Positions 48,692 through 58,640 of a stretch of 64,000 nucleotides of DNA are shown here, in pieces. This DNA is from Rhodospirillaceae bacterium (lineage in GTDB: Bacteria; Pseudomonadota; Alphaproteobacteria; Rhodospirillales; JABJKH01), in the NCBI GenBank assembly GCA_018660465.1, contig JABJKH010000075.1:1-64000 (forward strand), given 5' to 3'. The notes below the pieces were generated by a model. It was not told where the DNA came from. It worked only from the letters and a program-made list of their open reading frames with translations, and ran no database searches. Within the stretch, counting starts at the first letter, position 1. Each line of letters opens with the position of its first letter. Both the position numbers and the translations under genes were made by a program.

Positions 48692-49678
48692 CTAAAAGCT
48701 ATCCACCAGAACCCGATCAGGCGGGCTGTGGCCGTCGATATAATTCTTAATGTTGATCAGAACCCGTTCGCCCATGGCCATGCGCCCCTCAATGGTGGCG
48801 GAACTCATATGCGGCAACAGGACGACATTTTCCAGTTCCAAAAGTTTTTCGTTAATTTCGGGCTCGTTTTCATAAACATCCAGACCAGCACCCGCTAGTT
48901 CCCCAGCACGCAGCATGTTGGTCAGGGCGTTTTCGTTAATGACTTCGCCTCTAGATGTATTAACGACATAAGCGTGTGACTGGAGCAATTTTAGCCGCCG
49001 AGCCGACATTAGATGATATGTCGCCGGCGTATGCGGGCAATTGAGAGAAATGATATCCATTCGAGCCAGCATCTGGTCCAGGCTCTCCCAATAGGTGGCT
49101 TCTAGTTCTTCCTCGATCTCGGGATGTACAGGATTGCGATTGTGATAATGGACTGAAAGACCGAAGCCACGTGCGCGACGGGCGACGGCTTGGCCAATCC
49201 GACCCATGCCGACAATACCCAGTCGCTTGCCATAGATGCGGTGGCCTTGCATCAAGGTTGGGGTCCAGCCGGTCCATTTGCCCGCGCGAACAAGGCGCTC
49301 GGCTTCCGATAAACGCCGCGGTACAGCAAGGATCAGCGCCATGGTCATGTCGGCTGTATCTTCGGTAAGGACATCCGGCGTATTGGAAACGAACACGCCC
49401 TTTTCCTTGGCCATCGGCAAATCAATGTGATCGACCCCGGTGCCGTAATTCGCAACTAAACCAAGGTTTTCACCAGCATGGCTTAAGACATCAGCGTCGA
49501 TGACATCATTGAGGGTCGGCACCAAAACATCAGCTTCTTTGACCGCTTCGATCAGTTGATCCTGGGTCATCGGTTTGTCGTCCAAATTCAGGCGAACGTC
49601 GAACAGCTCCATCATCCGGGTTTCGATCCCGTCTGGCAGCTTTCGCGTCACGACGACCAAGGGTTTTCGGTGGGCCAT
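48692..49678 (-). CDS. 2-hydroxyacid dehydrogenase (glyoxylate/hydroxypyruvate reductase-like)
   Basis: D-isomer-specific 2-hydroxyacid dehydrogenase, 328 residues. NAD(P) motif GIVGMGRIGQAVARRARG, catalytic arginine in VNTSRGEVINE, glutamate in DVYENEPEIN and histidine in LLPHMSSATIEGR. Nearest to glyoxylate reductase/glycerate dehydrogenase (GyaR) by the ATIEGR ending. The substrate cannot be fixed by sequence. Stands alone after pabB. Confidence 0.9.
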   Translation of the reverse strand: MAHRKPLVVVTRKLPDGIETRMMELFDVRLNLDDKPMTQDQLIEAVKEADVLVPTLNDVIDADVLSHAGENLGLVANYGTGVDHIDLPMAKEKGVFVSNTPDVLTEDTADMTMALILAVPRRLSEAERLVRAGKWTGWTPTLMQGHRIYGKRLGIVGMGRIGQAVARRARGFGLSVHYHNRNPVHPEIEEELEATYWESLDQMLARMDIISLNCPHTPATYHLMSARRLKLLQSHAYVVNTSRGEVINENALTNMLRAGELAGAGLDVYENEPEINEKLLELENVVLLPHMSSATIEGRMAMGERVLINIKNYIDGHSPPDRVLVDSF

Positions 49679-49889
49679 TCACATCCTCTTCGGTAGGCCA
49701 ATATCATCGGCTGGTGCAAAAACACCGCCCGTGAATTACCAATATGGCGGGATTTTGTCCAGCGCCCTGTGGCGAGGGCGACCAACGCCCCATGGCGAAT
49801 GTAATACATTCCCTCTTCGCCGTTGCCCATGGGCAAGTCCTGGGATAAAGGTAGTCTTCAACCGTGAACTGTCGCTTCGGACCCTGCGT

Positions 49890-50414
49890 ATGAAATATTT
49901 TTTGGTCAAATTTTTGGCGATTTTGCTTCTAAGTGCTGGCTTTGGGGTGGCGAAACCCGGGCCCACCTTGGCAGCGCCCGAAGGTACAGGTCTACCCCTC
50001 CCTCGGTTCGTTAGCTTGCGGGCAAATGAGGTCAATCTGCGTACTGGGCCTGACGTGCGGCACCCGATCGAATGGATATTTAGACGCCAAAACTTGCCGG
50101 TAGAGATCATCGCCGAATACAAGACGTGGCGAAAAATTCGCGACTGGCAAGGGACCCAGGGCTGGATTCACCAAAGCATGGTGGCCGGCAAACGGACAAT
50201 AATTGTGACCGGAAACCCTGGCAGCGTCCGTACCCTTCGCACCAAAGCCGACGCCAAAAGCCCGTCACTCGCCCGAATAGAAGCCATGGTCATTGGAAAA
50301 CTTGTATCCTGCCCAGGCGCCGATGGCTGGTGCCGAGTGGAAATTGACGGCTTTAAAGGATGGCTGCGGCGGGTTGAATTTTGGGGTGTTCACCGCAACG
50401 AAATTTTAAAATAG
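49890..50414 (+). CDS. Secreted SH3-domain protein
   Basis: 174-residue exported protein with a signal peptide (MKYFLVKFLAILLLSAGFGVA). Mature part has two bacterial SH3-like repeats (about 40-105 and 110-165): RANEVNLRTGPDVRHPIEWIF then GNPGSVRTLRTKADAKSP, with WIHQSMVAGKRT and GWLRRVEFWGV endings. Such proteins often bind peptidoglycan. ATG 49890 is the start that gives the signal peptide; a longer frame would begin inside the divergent dehydrogenase gene. It is convergent with the DUF3501 gene (4 bp apart). Confidence 0.88.
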   Translation: MKYFLVKFLAILLLSAGFGVAKPGPTLAAPEGTGLPLPRFVSLRANEVNLRTGPDVRHPIEWIFRRQNLPVEIIAEYKTWRKIRDWQGTQGWIHQSMVAGKRTIIVTGNPGSVRTLRTKADAKSPSLARIEAMVIGKLVSCPGADGWCRVEIDGFKGWLRRVEFWGVHRNEILK

Positions 50415-50418
50415 CTGA

Positions 50419-51006
50419 TTATTCGAAATCATCTGCCAAGGTCGTGCGTGCCGTGCCAGAAATCACCGCCATGTGACCATAGTGGGTGTGGCCAATTGAC
50501 AAAATGACTTCTGTTTCCGGATCACGGAATTGTTTGATTTGGGCTGCGGTGAACGGAAAATGTAAGAAATGGATTGATGAAGTCTTTCCTGCATCCGTCG
50601 TCCGTTCTACCTCGGTTTCGGATACCGCCGTCACAACGTCGCCGCCAATTCGAATTGTGATGGTATCTTCAACGCCACCCAATCGGCCTAATTCCCGGTT
50701 GCGTCGATCCGGGTCATCTATTTCAAACATCATCGTTGCGACAAGTTCATTTCCCTGTGGAATCAAAGGGTTATAGGCCATTAGCTCGTCTTTAATCTGA
50801 TCTTCTCCACCCTTTTCGATGTACAACATCTCATGCACTTGATGCCACATGGTGTCGTAGTTTTCAAAATAGAAGGTGACGTCAGGGCCAACGGCAATCC
50901 GCCGATCTCGCTTGCGCTCAGTCAGCGCGCGACGACGTTCTTTGCGTTCCGGGATATAGGCCTCCATCGGCATGATATCGGCTCGGGTCAGTTGGCGCTT
51001 TGCCAT
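50419..51006 (-). CDS. DUF3501 family protein
   Basis: 195-residue protein of the DUF3501 family, function unknown. Seen: ADIMPMEAYIPERKERRR near the N-terminus, VTFYFENYDTMWHQVHEML (conserved His), GHTHYGHMAVI near the end. No signal peptide or membrane segment. It lies 3 bp after the CCG-type Fe-S oxidoreductase gene, which is part of a set with rubrerythrin. The conserved histidines could bind metal (inference). Confidence 0.88.
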   Translation of the reverse strand: MAKRQLTRADIMPMEAYIPERKERRRALTERKRDRRIAVGPDVTFYFENYDTMWHQVHEMLYIEKGGEDQIKDELMAYNPLIPQGNELVATMMFEIDDPDRRNRELGRLGGVEDTITIRIGGDVVTAVSETEVERTTDAGKTSSIHFLHFPFTAAQIKQFRDPETEVILSIGHTHYGHMAVISGTARTTLADDFE

Positions 51007-51009
51007 CGT

Positions 51010-52362
51010 CTATTCTCCAGAAGTTAGGCCGTAGGCTTTGGCAATAAGTTCGATGGGGTGTTTGGTAGTATCGACTTTTACCTCTGCCCCGTCTTCAGCC
51101 AAACCCTCCATGCCCTGAATAATGTGATCCCGGGCAAGCGGGCATTCGGACACTACGAAACTCGGGTCCTTAGCTGCCGCCTGCCTGGCAACTGGCTTTC
51201 CAACTTTCAGGGCGACCTCAAAATTGTCTTTCATGATTCCCCAGGACCCGCCATGGCCAGAACATCTCTCGATCACATTAATCTCAGTATCCGGCAGCAG
51301 GCGTAAAAGTTCCGCCGCTTTCTGGCCCATGTTCTGAGCCCGGGCATGACAGGCAATATGAACTGCGACACCGCCCTTAAGCGCTGAAAGCCCGTCGGCA
51401 AGTCCCTCGTTCTTAGAAATGTCGATGATATATTCGCTGACATCAAACGTTGCTTGGCTGAGCTCGGTCAGGGCTTCATCGTTGGGAACGATCAGGGGCC
51501 ACTCAAATTTCAGCATTAAGGTGCAGGACGGCACCAGCGAGATAATGTCATAACCCTTTTTAATCCAAGGGGTTAGCTCTGCTGCAACTTGGCGTGCGTT
51601 GTCGGCCACGCCCGCAATGTCGCCTTGTTCCAGTTGAGGCATACCGCAACATCCGGGATAGACGACTTCAGTCTCAACGCCGTTTTTTGCGAGCACCTCC
51701 CGCGCCGCCACACCAATCTCAGGGCTGTTGTAATTACCAAAGCAGGTCGCATAAAGCACTGCCTTGCGGCCAAACCCGGGTGCGCTGCGATTTATTTCCA
51801 ATGGTTTGGCGGCACGCTTAACAAAGGTCTCGCCCTGAAATTCAGGCAGGGCTGCTTCTTTGTGAATGCCAAGGCCCGCTTCCATGAGAGGGCGGGTCAA
51901 CGAATTTCCACACTTTCCTGCCCAGTTGACCAGAGGTGCTACTGCCCCAGCAAGTCGGCCGTTACGATCCGTCTTGGTCAATTGCCGCTCGACAAATCCA
52001 ACCCTTCCTTGTCTGGCCTCCATTGCCCGGTAGCGGAGCATCAGATGTGGGAAATCCAAATTGAATTCGTGGGGCGGCACGTAAGGGCATTTCGTCAAAA
52101 AGCACATGTCGCAAAGGGTGCAAGCATCAACGACGGGCTTAAAATTCTGGCTTTTAACAGAATCTAATTCCCCCGTTTCTGATTCATCAATGAGGTCAAA
52201 CAAACGAGGGAAGCTGTCGCAAAGGTTAAAACACCGCCGACACCCGTGACAGATATCAAAGACGCGGCGAAGTTCTTCATCAAGCTTCGATGGATCAAAA
52301 AATTCTTCTGTTTGCCAGGGAATCGGGTGGCGTGTGGGAGCCTCCAAACTGCCTTCGCGCAT
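51010..52362 (-). CDS. CCG-domain Fe-S oxidoreductase (GlpC/HdrD-like)
   Basis: 450-residue protein with two [4Fe-4S] motifs at the N-terminus: CHGCRRCFNLCDSF and CTLCDMCFLTKCPY (CxxCxxCxxxCP), then two cysteine-rich CCG domains: PGCCGMPQLEQGD and, in altered form, ERCSGHGGSWG. Such proteins carry electrons between quinone, dehydrogenases and thiols. No flavin domain or membrane segment. GGAG before ATG 52362 rules out TTG 52374. It sits between rubrerythrin and DUF3501 genes; a rubrerythrin-terminator lies upstream, so it may have its own promoter. Confidence 0.9.
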   Translation of the reverse strand: MREGSLEAPTRHPIPWQTEEFFDPSKLDEELRRVFDICHGCRRCFNLCDSFPRLFDLIDESETGELDSVKSQNFKPVVDACTLCDMCFLTKCPYVPPHEFNLDFPHLMLRYRAMEARQGRVGFVERQLTKTDRNGRLAGAVAPLVNWAGKCGNSLTRPLMEAGLGIHKEAALPEFQGETFVKRAAKPLEINRSAPGFGRKAVLYATCFGNYNSPEIGVAAREVLAKNGVETEVVYPGCCGMPQLEQGDIAGVADNARQVAAELTPWIKKGYDIISLVPSCTLMLKFEWPLIVPNDEALTELSQATFDVSEYIIDISKNEGLADGLSALKGGVAVHIACHARAQNMGQKAAELLRLLPDTEINVIERCSGHGGSWGIMKDNFEVALKVGKPVARQAAAKDPSFVVSECPLARDHIIQGMEGLAEDGAEVKVDTTKHPIELIAKAYGLTSGE

Positions 52363-52408
52363 CTTAGTCTCCAACCTTAGAATGGTTCTATTTAATTGGG
52401 TATTAACG

Positions 52409-52431
52409 AAAAGGGGGGCGCTATGCCCCCC
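52409..52431 (-). terminator. Rho-independent terminator of the rubrerythrin gene
   Basis: Minus strand: GGGGGGC (52431-52425), five-base loop, GCCCCCC (52419-52413), followed by TTTT (52412-52409). It lies 27 bp after the rubrerythrin stop. Confidence 0.85.
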
Positions 52432-52457
52432 TAAAATCTTTCAACATGGGCCGAAAA

Positions 52458-52877
52458 TCAGTCCATGGTGTCGAGAGCCTTTTGGAAACGACCAGCATGG
52501 GACTTTTCCGCCTTAGCCAGAGTTTCAAACCAATCAGCGATTTCGTCAAAACCTTCGTCGCGAGCGGTCTTCGCCATTCCAGGGTACATATCAGTGTACT
52601 CGTGGGTTTCACCTGCAACCGCTGCCTTTAGGTTATCGGACGTGGTACCAATGGCCAGACCCGTTGCTGGATCACCGGTTTCTTCCAAGTATTCCAAGTG
52701 TCCATGAGCATGGCCGGTCTCGCCTTCGGCGGTGGACCGGAAGACGGTGGAAATATCGTTGTAGCCTTCGATATCAGCCTTTTGGGCAAAATATAGGTAA
52801 CGGCGATTGGCTTGTGATTCGCCGGCGAACGCGGCCTTCAAGTTGGATTCCGTATCGGAACCTTTAAGAGCTGGCAT
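52458..52877 (-). CDS. Rubrerythrin-like diiron protein without rubredoxin domain
   Basis: 139-residue four-helix diiron protein for peroxide reduction. Iron ligands by family pattern: E20 in [11 protein letters not shown]53 with H56 in EGETGH, E90/E93 in [14 protein letters not shown] and E124/H127 in AEKSHAGRF. Rubrerythrin proper ends in a rubredoxin domain; here the protein stops after the diiron part (QKALDTMD), so it needs an outside electron donor. It has its own strong promoter and terminator. Next genes are a Fe-S oxidoreductase, DUF3501 and, upstream, Irr. Confidence 0.94.
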   Translation of the reverse strand: MPALKGSDTESNLKAAFAGESQANRRYLYFAQKADIEGYNDISTVFRSTAEGETGHAHGHLEYLEETGDPATGLAIGTTSDNLKAAVAGETHEYTDMYPGMAKTARDEGFDEIADWFETLAKAEKSHAGRFQKALDTMD

Positions 52878-52941
52878 GTCTTTTCTCCCTCACATGAACG
52901 GTTATTTGAAAATCTAATAAAAGGCGCAAGAACTTCGGCTC

Positions 52942-52970
52942 AATATGGTCGAGCAAGCAGCAGATGTCAA
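52942..52970 (-). promoter_or_regulatory. Sigma-70 promoter for the rubrerythrin gene
   Basis: Minus strand: -35 TTGACA (52970-52965), 17-bp spacer, -10 CATATT (52947-52942), 65 bp before the start codon. GAGGGAG gives a ribosome site. A perfect palindrome TTGAATTCAA (53007-53016) lies upstream. Confidence 0.7.
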
Positions 52971-53021
52971 CGGCAATTTATTCATTCTAAACTACCATAT
53001 AACCAGTTGAATTCAATGTAC

Positions 53022-53429
53022 TTATTGAGGAGAAAGTCGAATCACAATGTCCACGCGTTCGATCTTTGAACCGCCTGGCGCTGTCGGCAATTGAGCAATC
53101 TGAATTTGGTCCCCCGGAATATCCTCTAGGTCGCCACTTTCCTCATTATAAAAATGGTGGTGCTCAGAAGTATTCGTATCAAAGTATGACCGAGATGAAT
53201 CAACGGCAATTTCGTGCAAAAGCCCCACCGTGGTGAACTGATGCAGAGTGTTATAAACCGTTGCCAATGATACTTTGATCCCTGCTTCGACGGCTTCCGA
53301 ATGGAGAATCTCAGCAGTGACGTGCCGCTCCTCCCCCTCAAACAATAACTTCGCCAAGGCTAAACGCTGCCGTGTCGGACGAAGTCCAATGGCGCGTAAC
53401 CGCCCTAGAACTTGACTATATGGACGCAC
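53022..53429 (-). CDS. irr: Irr-type Fur family iron regulator
   Basis: 135-residue Fur-family repressor. RPTRQRLALAKLLFEGEERHVTAE, VSLATVYNTLHQFTTVGLL and SYFDTNTSEHHHFYNEESG match Irr, the haem-responsive iron regulator of alphaproteobacteria. The HHH haem-binding histidines are H90-H92; an N-terminal haem regulatory motif (GCPWH) is absent, as in many Irr proteins. GTG start with AAGGAG upstream. It precedes rubrerythrin and follows fabI, each as a separate gene. Confidence 0.93.
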   Translation of the reverse strand: MRPYSQVLGRLRAIGLRPTRQRLALAKLLFEGEERHVTAEILHSEAVEAGIKVSLATVYNTLHQFTTVGLLHEIAVDSSRSYFDTNTSEHHHFYNEESGDLEDIPGDQIQIAQLPTAPGGSKIERVDIVIRLSPQ

Positions 53430-53543
53430 TTCTACGACTCCTTGTCTATGCTCTTTCCGAATTGCCGGTGAGCCACACTTATATACCCATAAACTTTCTA
53501 TGGAATAAAGGAGTTTATACCGGAAATTACAATAATTATTGAT

Positions 53544-54344
53544 TTAATCTCGGAGAAGTAGGTTCGGCACGCCAATCACGTTATATCCACTGTCCACATG
53601 ATGGACTTCGCCGGTGACGCCTGCCGACAATCCGCTCAGCAGATATAGTGCGGCACCGCCGACGTCGTCTTGGGTGACACTACGCTTAAGCGGTGAGTAT
53701 TTTTGATTCCATTTAAGAACATCTCGCGCAGAATCGATGGCGCTGCCCGCCAAGGTCCGCATGGGTCCGGCTGAAATCGCATTGACCCGAATATTGTCTG
53801 GCCCCAAATCTGCGGCAAGATAGCGCACACTTGCCTCCAACGCCGCTTTGGCCACGCCCATAACGTTGTAGCTGGGCATCACCCGCTCCGCGCCAGAGAA
53901 AGTAAGAGTAATGAGACTACCGCCATTCTTCATCAGAGGAACCGCATGCTGCGCAACCGAAGTGAACGAAAAACACGAAATATCGAGCGTCTGGAGAAAA
54001 TTTTCCCGCGTCGTGTCAACGTAATGACCCTTGAGTTCCTCTTTGTTGGAATAGGCCACTGCATGAACGACAAAGTCCAAACCACCCCAAGCCCCTTCTA
54101 AGGCGTTAAAGACACCGCTCACACTGTCTTCTTCCGTCACATCACAGGGCAAAATATGAGAAGACCCAACCGATTCGGCCAACGGGCGAACGCGCTTTTC
54201 AAGGGCCGGGCCTTGGTACGTAAAGGCCAATTCCGCGCCGTGTTCGTGCAACGTACGGGCGATCCCCCAAGCAATGGAATGATCATTGGCAACGCCCATA
54301 ATGAGGCCCCGTTTACCCGCCATTAATTGTGTTGAATCAGTCAT
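53544..54344 (-). CDS. fabI: Enoyl-ACP reductase FabI
   Basis: NADH-dependent reductase of fatty acid synthesis, 266 residues. N-terminal KRGLIMGVANDHSIAWGIA nucleotide fold; catalytic Tyr-x6-Lys in SYNVMGVAKAALE; RVNAISAGPMRTLA and VDSGYNVIG near the end. It lies 48 bp behind fabB in the fabA-fabB-fabI order. It is the target of triclosan-type inhibitors in other bacteria. Confidence 0.96.
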   Translation of the reverse strand: MTDSTQLMAGKRGLIMGVANDHSIAWGIARTLHEHGAELAFTYQGPALEKRVRPLAESVGSSHILPCDVTEEDSVSGVFNALEGAWGGLDFVVHAVAYSNKEELKGHYVDTTRENFLQTLDISCFSFTSVAQHAVPLMKNGGSLITLTFSGAERVMPSYNVMGVAKAALEASVRYLAADLGPDNIRVNAISAGPMRTLAGSAIDSARDVLKWNQKYSPLKRSVTQDDVGGAALYLLSGLSAGVTGEVHHVDSGYNVIGVPNLLLRD

Positions 54345-54392
54345 CTGTGCATCAACAGAACTTGAGGAATAAGGAATACACGCAACCGGTCT

Positions 54393-55616
54393 TCAGGCAT
54401 CCGGACGCCCAAAGACCAAGCAGGCATTGGTGCCGCCAAAACCGAAACTATTAGACATGACGCAATTCATTTGCGCGTCATCCATGCGTTCCCGCGCGAT
54501 CGGCATATCTTCTGCCGCAGGGTCCAATTCTTCGATGTTTGCAGACGCACAAATGAAATTATTCTGCATCATCAAAAGCGTGTAAATCGTCTCGTGAACG
54601 CCGGCAGCACCTTGCGAATGTCCGGTCAGGGATTTCGTCGAATTGAAATAAGGAATGCGGTTGCGGTCGCTAAAGACCTCACGCAGGACCTCAAGCTCCT
54701 TGGTATCGCCAACCGGTGTACTGGTCCCGTGAGTGTTAATATAGTCGATCGACTGATCTACGCCGTCCATGGCCAAATTCATACAACGCACGGCACCTTC
54801 GCCCGACGGTTGCACCATGTCGTGGCCATCCGATGTTGCACCATAACCCAGGATTTCTGCATAAATTTTAGCCCCCCGGGCCCGCGCATGTTCCAGTTCT
54901 TCCAGAACCACAACCCCAGCACCACCGGATATCACAAAGCCGTCCCGATTGGCATCAAACGCCCGGCTGGCTTTTTCCGGGGTGTCATTATACTTGGAAG
55001 ACAGCGCCCCCATGCCATCGAATAAAATACTCAACGACGAATGCAGCTCTTCACCACCACCGGCGAACATCACGTCTTGCTTGCCCCATTGGATCATTTC
55101 CGTCGCATTGCCGATGCAGTGCGCGCTCGTAGCGCAGGCCGACGAAATTGAATAGCTCATGCCTTTAATCTTGAACGGTGTCGATAGCGTCGCCGAATTG
55201 GTGCTCGACATGGCACGCGGCACCATAAATGGTCCAACTTTTCGAGCCCCACGTTCTTCGAGAATTTTCGACGCTAAAACGATGTTAGAAGTTGAAGCCC
55301 CGCCAGAGCCCATGACCATGCCAGTCCGGACATTGGAAATGTCGTCTTCCGCGAGGCCTGAATCGTCGACTGCCTCTTTCATGGCGAGGTAGTTATATGC
55401 CGCCCCATCGCCCATAAATCGGCGCAGCTTGCGATCGACAGCCTCGTCCAAGTCTACCTTGGGCGCGCCATGAAGATGGCTACGAAACCCTAGATCACTG
55501 TATTCTTGGGAAAACGAAATTCCAGACCGCCCGTCGCGAAGGGACTGGAGAACTTCTTCTTGGTTGTTCCCAATGCTGGAAACAATGCCAATTCCGGTAA
55601 CGACAACCCGTCTCAT
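54393..55616 (-). CDS. fabB: Beta-ketoacyl-ACP synthase I FabB
   Basis: Condensing enzyme of 407 residues used in unsaturated fatty acid synthesis. [18 protein letters not shown] start, nucleophile cysteine in [14 protein letters not shown], histidines in [15 protein letters not shown] and [13 protein letters not shown]. The ATG at 55616 (10 bp after the fabA stop, with GAGG upstream) matches FabB; a longer frame begins inside fabA. Co-transcribed with fabA. Confidence 0.96.
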   Translation of the reverse strand: MRRVVVTGIGIVSSIGNNQEEVLQSLRDGRSGISFSQEYSDLGFRSHLHGAPKVDLDEAVDRKLRRFMGDGAAYNYLAMKEAVDDSGLAEDDISNVRTGMVMGSGGASTSNIVLASKILEERGARKVGPFMVPRAMSSTNSATLSTPFKIKGMSYSISSACATSAHCIGNATEMIQWGKQDVMFAGGGEELHSSLSILFDGMGALSSKYNDTPEKASRAFDANRDGFVISGGAGVVVLEELEHARARGAKIYAEILGYGATSDGHDMVQPSGEGAVRCMNLAMDGVDQSIDYINTHGTSTPVGDTKELEVLREVFSDRNRIPYFNSTKSLTGHSQGAAGVHETIYTLLMMQNNFICASANIEELDPAAEDMPIARERMDDAQMNCVMSNSFGFGGTNACLVFGRPDA

Positions 55617-55626
55617 ACTCGCCTCG

Positions 55627-56148
55627 TTACATCTCTGAAGGGTTTTCGAACACGCCGACACGAAGACCCTTCGCCTCATAGACCGGCGTTCCATCCACTT
55701 TCAGGGTACCATCGGCAAAAGCCAATGCGACCTGGCGACGTACCACCCGCTTAATATCAATCAAATAGGTGATCAATTTTGCCTTAGGCCCGACCTGTCC
55801 GGTGAACTTGACTTCGCCAACGCCGAGCGCCCGCCCGCGTCCTGGTGCTTCGCTCCAGCCTAAGTAAAATCCGACCAATTGCCACAGCGCGTCCAAACCA
55901 AGACAGCCCGGCATGACCGGATCAGATTTAAAATGACATTCAAAGAACCAATGGTCTGGCTTGACGTCAAACTCAGCGACGATTTGCCCATGGCCATAGG
56001 CACCGCCATCTGACGTAATGCTCACGATCCGATCAAACATCAGCATCGGAGGCATCGGCAGTTGCGCATTGCCAGGACCAAACAAGAGCCCCTGAGCACA
56101 TTGAAGGAGGTCTTCGTACGAATAGCTGTTTTTCTGAGTAAAATTCAT
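55627..56148 (-). CDS. fabA: Beta-hydroxydecanoyl-ACP dehydratase/isomerase FabA
   Basis: 173-residue hot-dog-fold enzyme that introduces the double bond in fatty acids. Catalytic His in [27 protein letters not shown] with the paired Asp/Leu helix; [13 protein letters not shown] near the start. First gene of fabA-fabB-fabI. Presence of FabA and FabB means anaerobic-type unsaturated fatty acid synthesis. Confidence 0.97.
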   Translation of the reverse strand: MNFTQKNSYSYEDLLQCAQGLLFGPGNAQLPMPPMLMFDRIVSITSDGGAYGHGQIVAEFDVKPDHWFFECHFKSDPVMPGCLGLDALWQLVGFYLGWSEAPGRGRALGVGEVKFTGQVGPKAKLITYLIDIKRVVRRQVALAFADGTLKVDGTPVYEAKGLRVGVFENPSEM

Positions 56149-56320
56149 GCTGACCCTGATTTAGGCCCTTTTAACAATAACCGCAAGAAACAACGGCTTA
56201 CTATGTTTCATCTGACCCATTTTTGAAACCCTGCAATACTTTAGTTCCCGCTTCCTTTATAAGGGTTTAGCACAAGGAATGCGCCGCGTCTCGCCATTTT
56301 TTTAAGATGTTGTCAGACAT

Positions 56321-56351
56321 GAAAACGGCGGTGCCAATTCTGACACCGCCG
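56321..56351 (-). terminator. Rho-independent terminator of pnp
   Basis: Minus strand: CGGCGGTG (56351-56344), ten-base loop, CACCGCCG (56333-56326), then TTTTC (56325-56321), 49 bp after the pnp stop. Ends the nusA-pnp operon before fabA. Confidence 0.85.
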
Positions 56352-56399
56352 CAAACGATTTCAGCCCTTTTTCAAGAGCAATTAGAAATTGGTCTAGAC

Positions 56400-58514
56400 T
56401 TAAATATCAGCACCAGTTTCCTGATCGATGACTTTCATGGACAATTTCATTTTGCCACGATCATCAATGCCGATCAGCTTGACCTTTACTTCGTCACCGA
56501 CGTTGACCACGTCTGTCGTTTTACCAACGCGTTCAGCCGCCAGTTCACTGATGTGAACCAAGCCGTCTTTTGGCCCCATGAAATTGACAAAAGCGCCAAA
56601 GTCCATGGTTTTAACAACTTTGCCGGTGTAAACCGTTCCGACTTCAGGCTCCGCCGTAATGCTGGTAATCCAATCAACAGCTTTTTGTGCCGCACTTTCG
56701 TCAACTGCAGCGACCTTAACCGTACCATCGTCTTCAATGTCGATCTTGGCGCCCGTTGTTTCGCTGATTTCACGGATCATTTTGCCACCGGGCCCGATGA
56801 CTTCGCGAATCTTGTCCTTATTAATCTTCATGGTGGTGATTCGCGGCGCGTGCTTGTTGACGTCATCCCGGGAGGAATTAATGGCATTCCCCATCTCACC
56901 CAAGATATGCAACCGACCGTCCCGTGCCTGTGCCAAAGCAACCTTCATGATGTCTTCGGTAATAGACGTGATCTTGATGTCCATCTGCAAAGACGTGATG
57001 CCTTGGTCCGTACCAGCGACCTTAAAGTCCATATCACCCAAGTGATCTTCATCACCAAGGATGTCAGACAACACGGCAACGCCGTCGTCTTCCTTGATCA
57101 GACCCATGGCAATACCAGCGATCGGACGGATCAGGGGAACACCCGCATCCATCAGCGCCAAAGACGTTCCGCAAACAGTTGCCATTGAGCTGGAACCGTT
57201 GGATTCGGTGATTTCAGAAACCACGCGAATGGTGTACGGAAAATCCTCCTTAGCAGGCAAAAGCGGATGAACGGCCCGCCACGCTAACTTACCATGACCG
57301 ACTTCACGTCGAGAGGTAAATCCAAATCGGCCCGCTTCCCCAACGGAGTACGGCGGAAAATTATAGTGCAGCATGAAGTGTTCTTTGTATTCGCCTTCAA
57401 GTGCATCAACCCGGGCTTCGTCTTGTCCGGTGCCAAGTGTGGCAACAACGATGGCCTGAGTTTCACCCCGGGTGAACACCGCACTGCCGTGGGTACGAGG
57501 CAACATTCCGACTTCGGAAACGATGGGGCGGACAGTCTTCGTGTCACGGCCATCGATGCGTAATCCAGTCTTAATGATATCCTTACGGACAATATTTTTT
57601 TCAGCGCCTTTGAAAGCATCGGAGAAGACGCTCTCCACCAATTCAGCATCGAAGCTTTCATCGGCGTTAATCTCAGCGCTAACTTTGTCTTTAGTATCAG
57701 ACACTTTACCTTGGCGGATCATTTTGTCTTTTTCCGCATAGGCTGCGCGCAGACCGTCTTCGGCCAAAGCCGCAACCCGATCAACCACGGCTTGTTTGCC
57801 TTCGGGAGGTTCCGGCAATTGGCGGGGCTCTTTCGCACAAACTTCAGCCAATTCGATAATTGCTTGAATAACCGGCTGGAACGACTTGTGACCAAACATC
57901 ACTGCGTTCAGCATGACCTCTTCCGACAATTCCTGAACTTCTGATTCAACCATCAGCACACCATCGGTTGTGCCAGCAACGACAAGATCAAGCGCACTTG
58001 ATGACATTTCGTCGGTCTGTGGGTTCAGGACAAACTCACCATCAATATAGCCAACCCGGCAACCGCCGATCGGGCCCATGAAAGGCAACCCGGAGATCGT
58101 TAGCGCTGCCGACGTACCGATCATCGCAACAATGTCGGGATTATTTTCTTGGTCGTGAGACATCACTGTACAAATGACCTGAGTCTCATTCCGGAACGCC
58201 TTGGCAAACAAGGGCCGGATGGGGCGGTCAATGAGGCGACAGGTCAGGGTTTCTTTCTCACCCGGACGGCCTTCACGCTTGAAAAATCCACCCGGGATTT
58301 TACCCGCAGCGTAGGTTTTTTCTTGGTAGTGAACGGACAACGGGAAAAAGTCTAAGCCTGGACGCGGTGCTTTTTCCGCAACAACTGTGCACAGTACTTT
58401 GGTTTCGCCGTAGGTCGCCATGACCGCACCGTCCGCTTGACGCGCAATCTTGCCACTTTCTAGGACCAGCTTACGCCCGCCCCAGTCGATTTCTTTTCTA
58501 AATTCCTTGAACAT
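56400..58514 (-). CDS. pnp: Polynucleotide phosphorylase
   Basis: Phosphorolytic 3'-5' exoribonuclease of 704 residues, part of the RNA degradosome. Two RNase PH domains ([39 protein letters not shown]) are joined by a helical part; KH domain [16 protein letters not shown]1 domain [23 protein letters not shown] 58514 is preferred to a longer start. Last gene of the operon; the long leader before it holds two hairpins. Confidence 0.97.
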   Translation of the reverse strand: MFKEFRKEIDWGGRKLVLESGKIARQADGAVMATYGETKVLCTVVAEKAPRPGLDFFPLSVHYQEKTYAAGKIPGGFFKREGRPGEKETLTCRLIDRPIRPLFAKAFRNETQVICTVMSHDQENNPDIVAMIGTSAALTISGLPFMGPIGGCRVGYIDGEFVLNPQTDEMSSSALDLVVAGTTDGVLMVESEVQELSEEVMLNAVMFGHKSFQPVIQAIIELAEVCAKEPRQLPEPPEGKQAVVDRVAALAEDGLRAAYAEKDKMIRQGKVSDTKDKVSAEINADESFDAELVESVFSDAFKGAEKNIVRKDIIKTGLRIDGRDTKTVRPIVSEVGMLPRTHGSAVFTRGETQAIVVATLGTGQDEARVDALEGEYKEHFMLHYNFPPYSVGEAGRFGFTSRREVGHGKLAWRAVHPLLPAKEDFPYTIRVVSEITESNGSSSMATVCGTSLALMDAGVPLIRPIAGIAMGLIKEDDGVAVLSDILGDEDHLGDMDFKVAGTDQGITSLQMDIKITSITEDIMKVALAQARDGRLHILGEMGNAINSSRDDVNKHAPRITTMKINKDKIREVIGPGGKMIREISETTGAKIDIEDDGTVKVAAVDESAAQKAVDWITSITAEPEVGTVYTGKVVKTMDFGAFVNFMGPKDGLVHISELAAERVGKTTDVVNVGDEVKVKLIGIDDRGKMKLSMKVIDQETGADI

Positions 58515-58583
58515 TTTTTTTGGATACTTTCTTCCATCAAACGCGCCCACGGATTCCCCGTCAAGCGCGTCTTCTTACAACTG

Positions 58584-58622
58584 CCACGGCCATCCGTGGC
58601 GTCGCCCCGGGGTGCCCCGGGG
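58584..58622 (-). other. Paired hairpins in the rpsO-pnp gap
   Basis: Two stem-loops: CCACGG/CCGTGG (58584-58599) and a GC-only stem (58605-58611 with 58616-58622, loop GTGC). No T-run follows, so they are not plain terminators. In E. coli a leader hairpin here is cut by RNase III for pnp autoregulation; a like role is inferred. Confidence 0.6.
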
Positions 58623-58640
58623 TTGATTTTGCAGCGTCGT

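Noticed and set aside
53489-53518. ATAAACT/AGTTTAT inverted repeat between fabI and irr
   Set aside because: Could be a weak fabI terminator or an operator, but the stem is AT-rich with a 16-base loop, so neither is supported.
56307-57188. Open frame of 293 codons opposite pnp
   Set aside because: Antisense to PNPase KH/S1 domains; no motif or ribosome site; a shadow frame.
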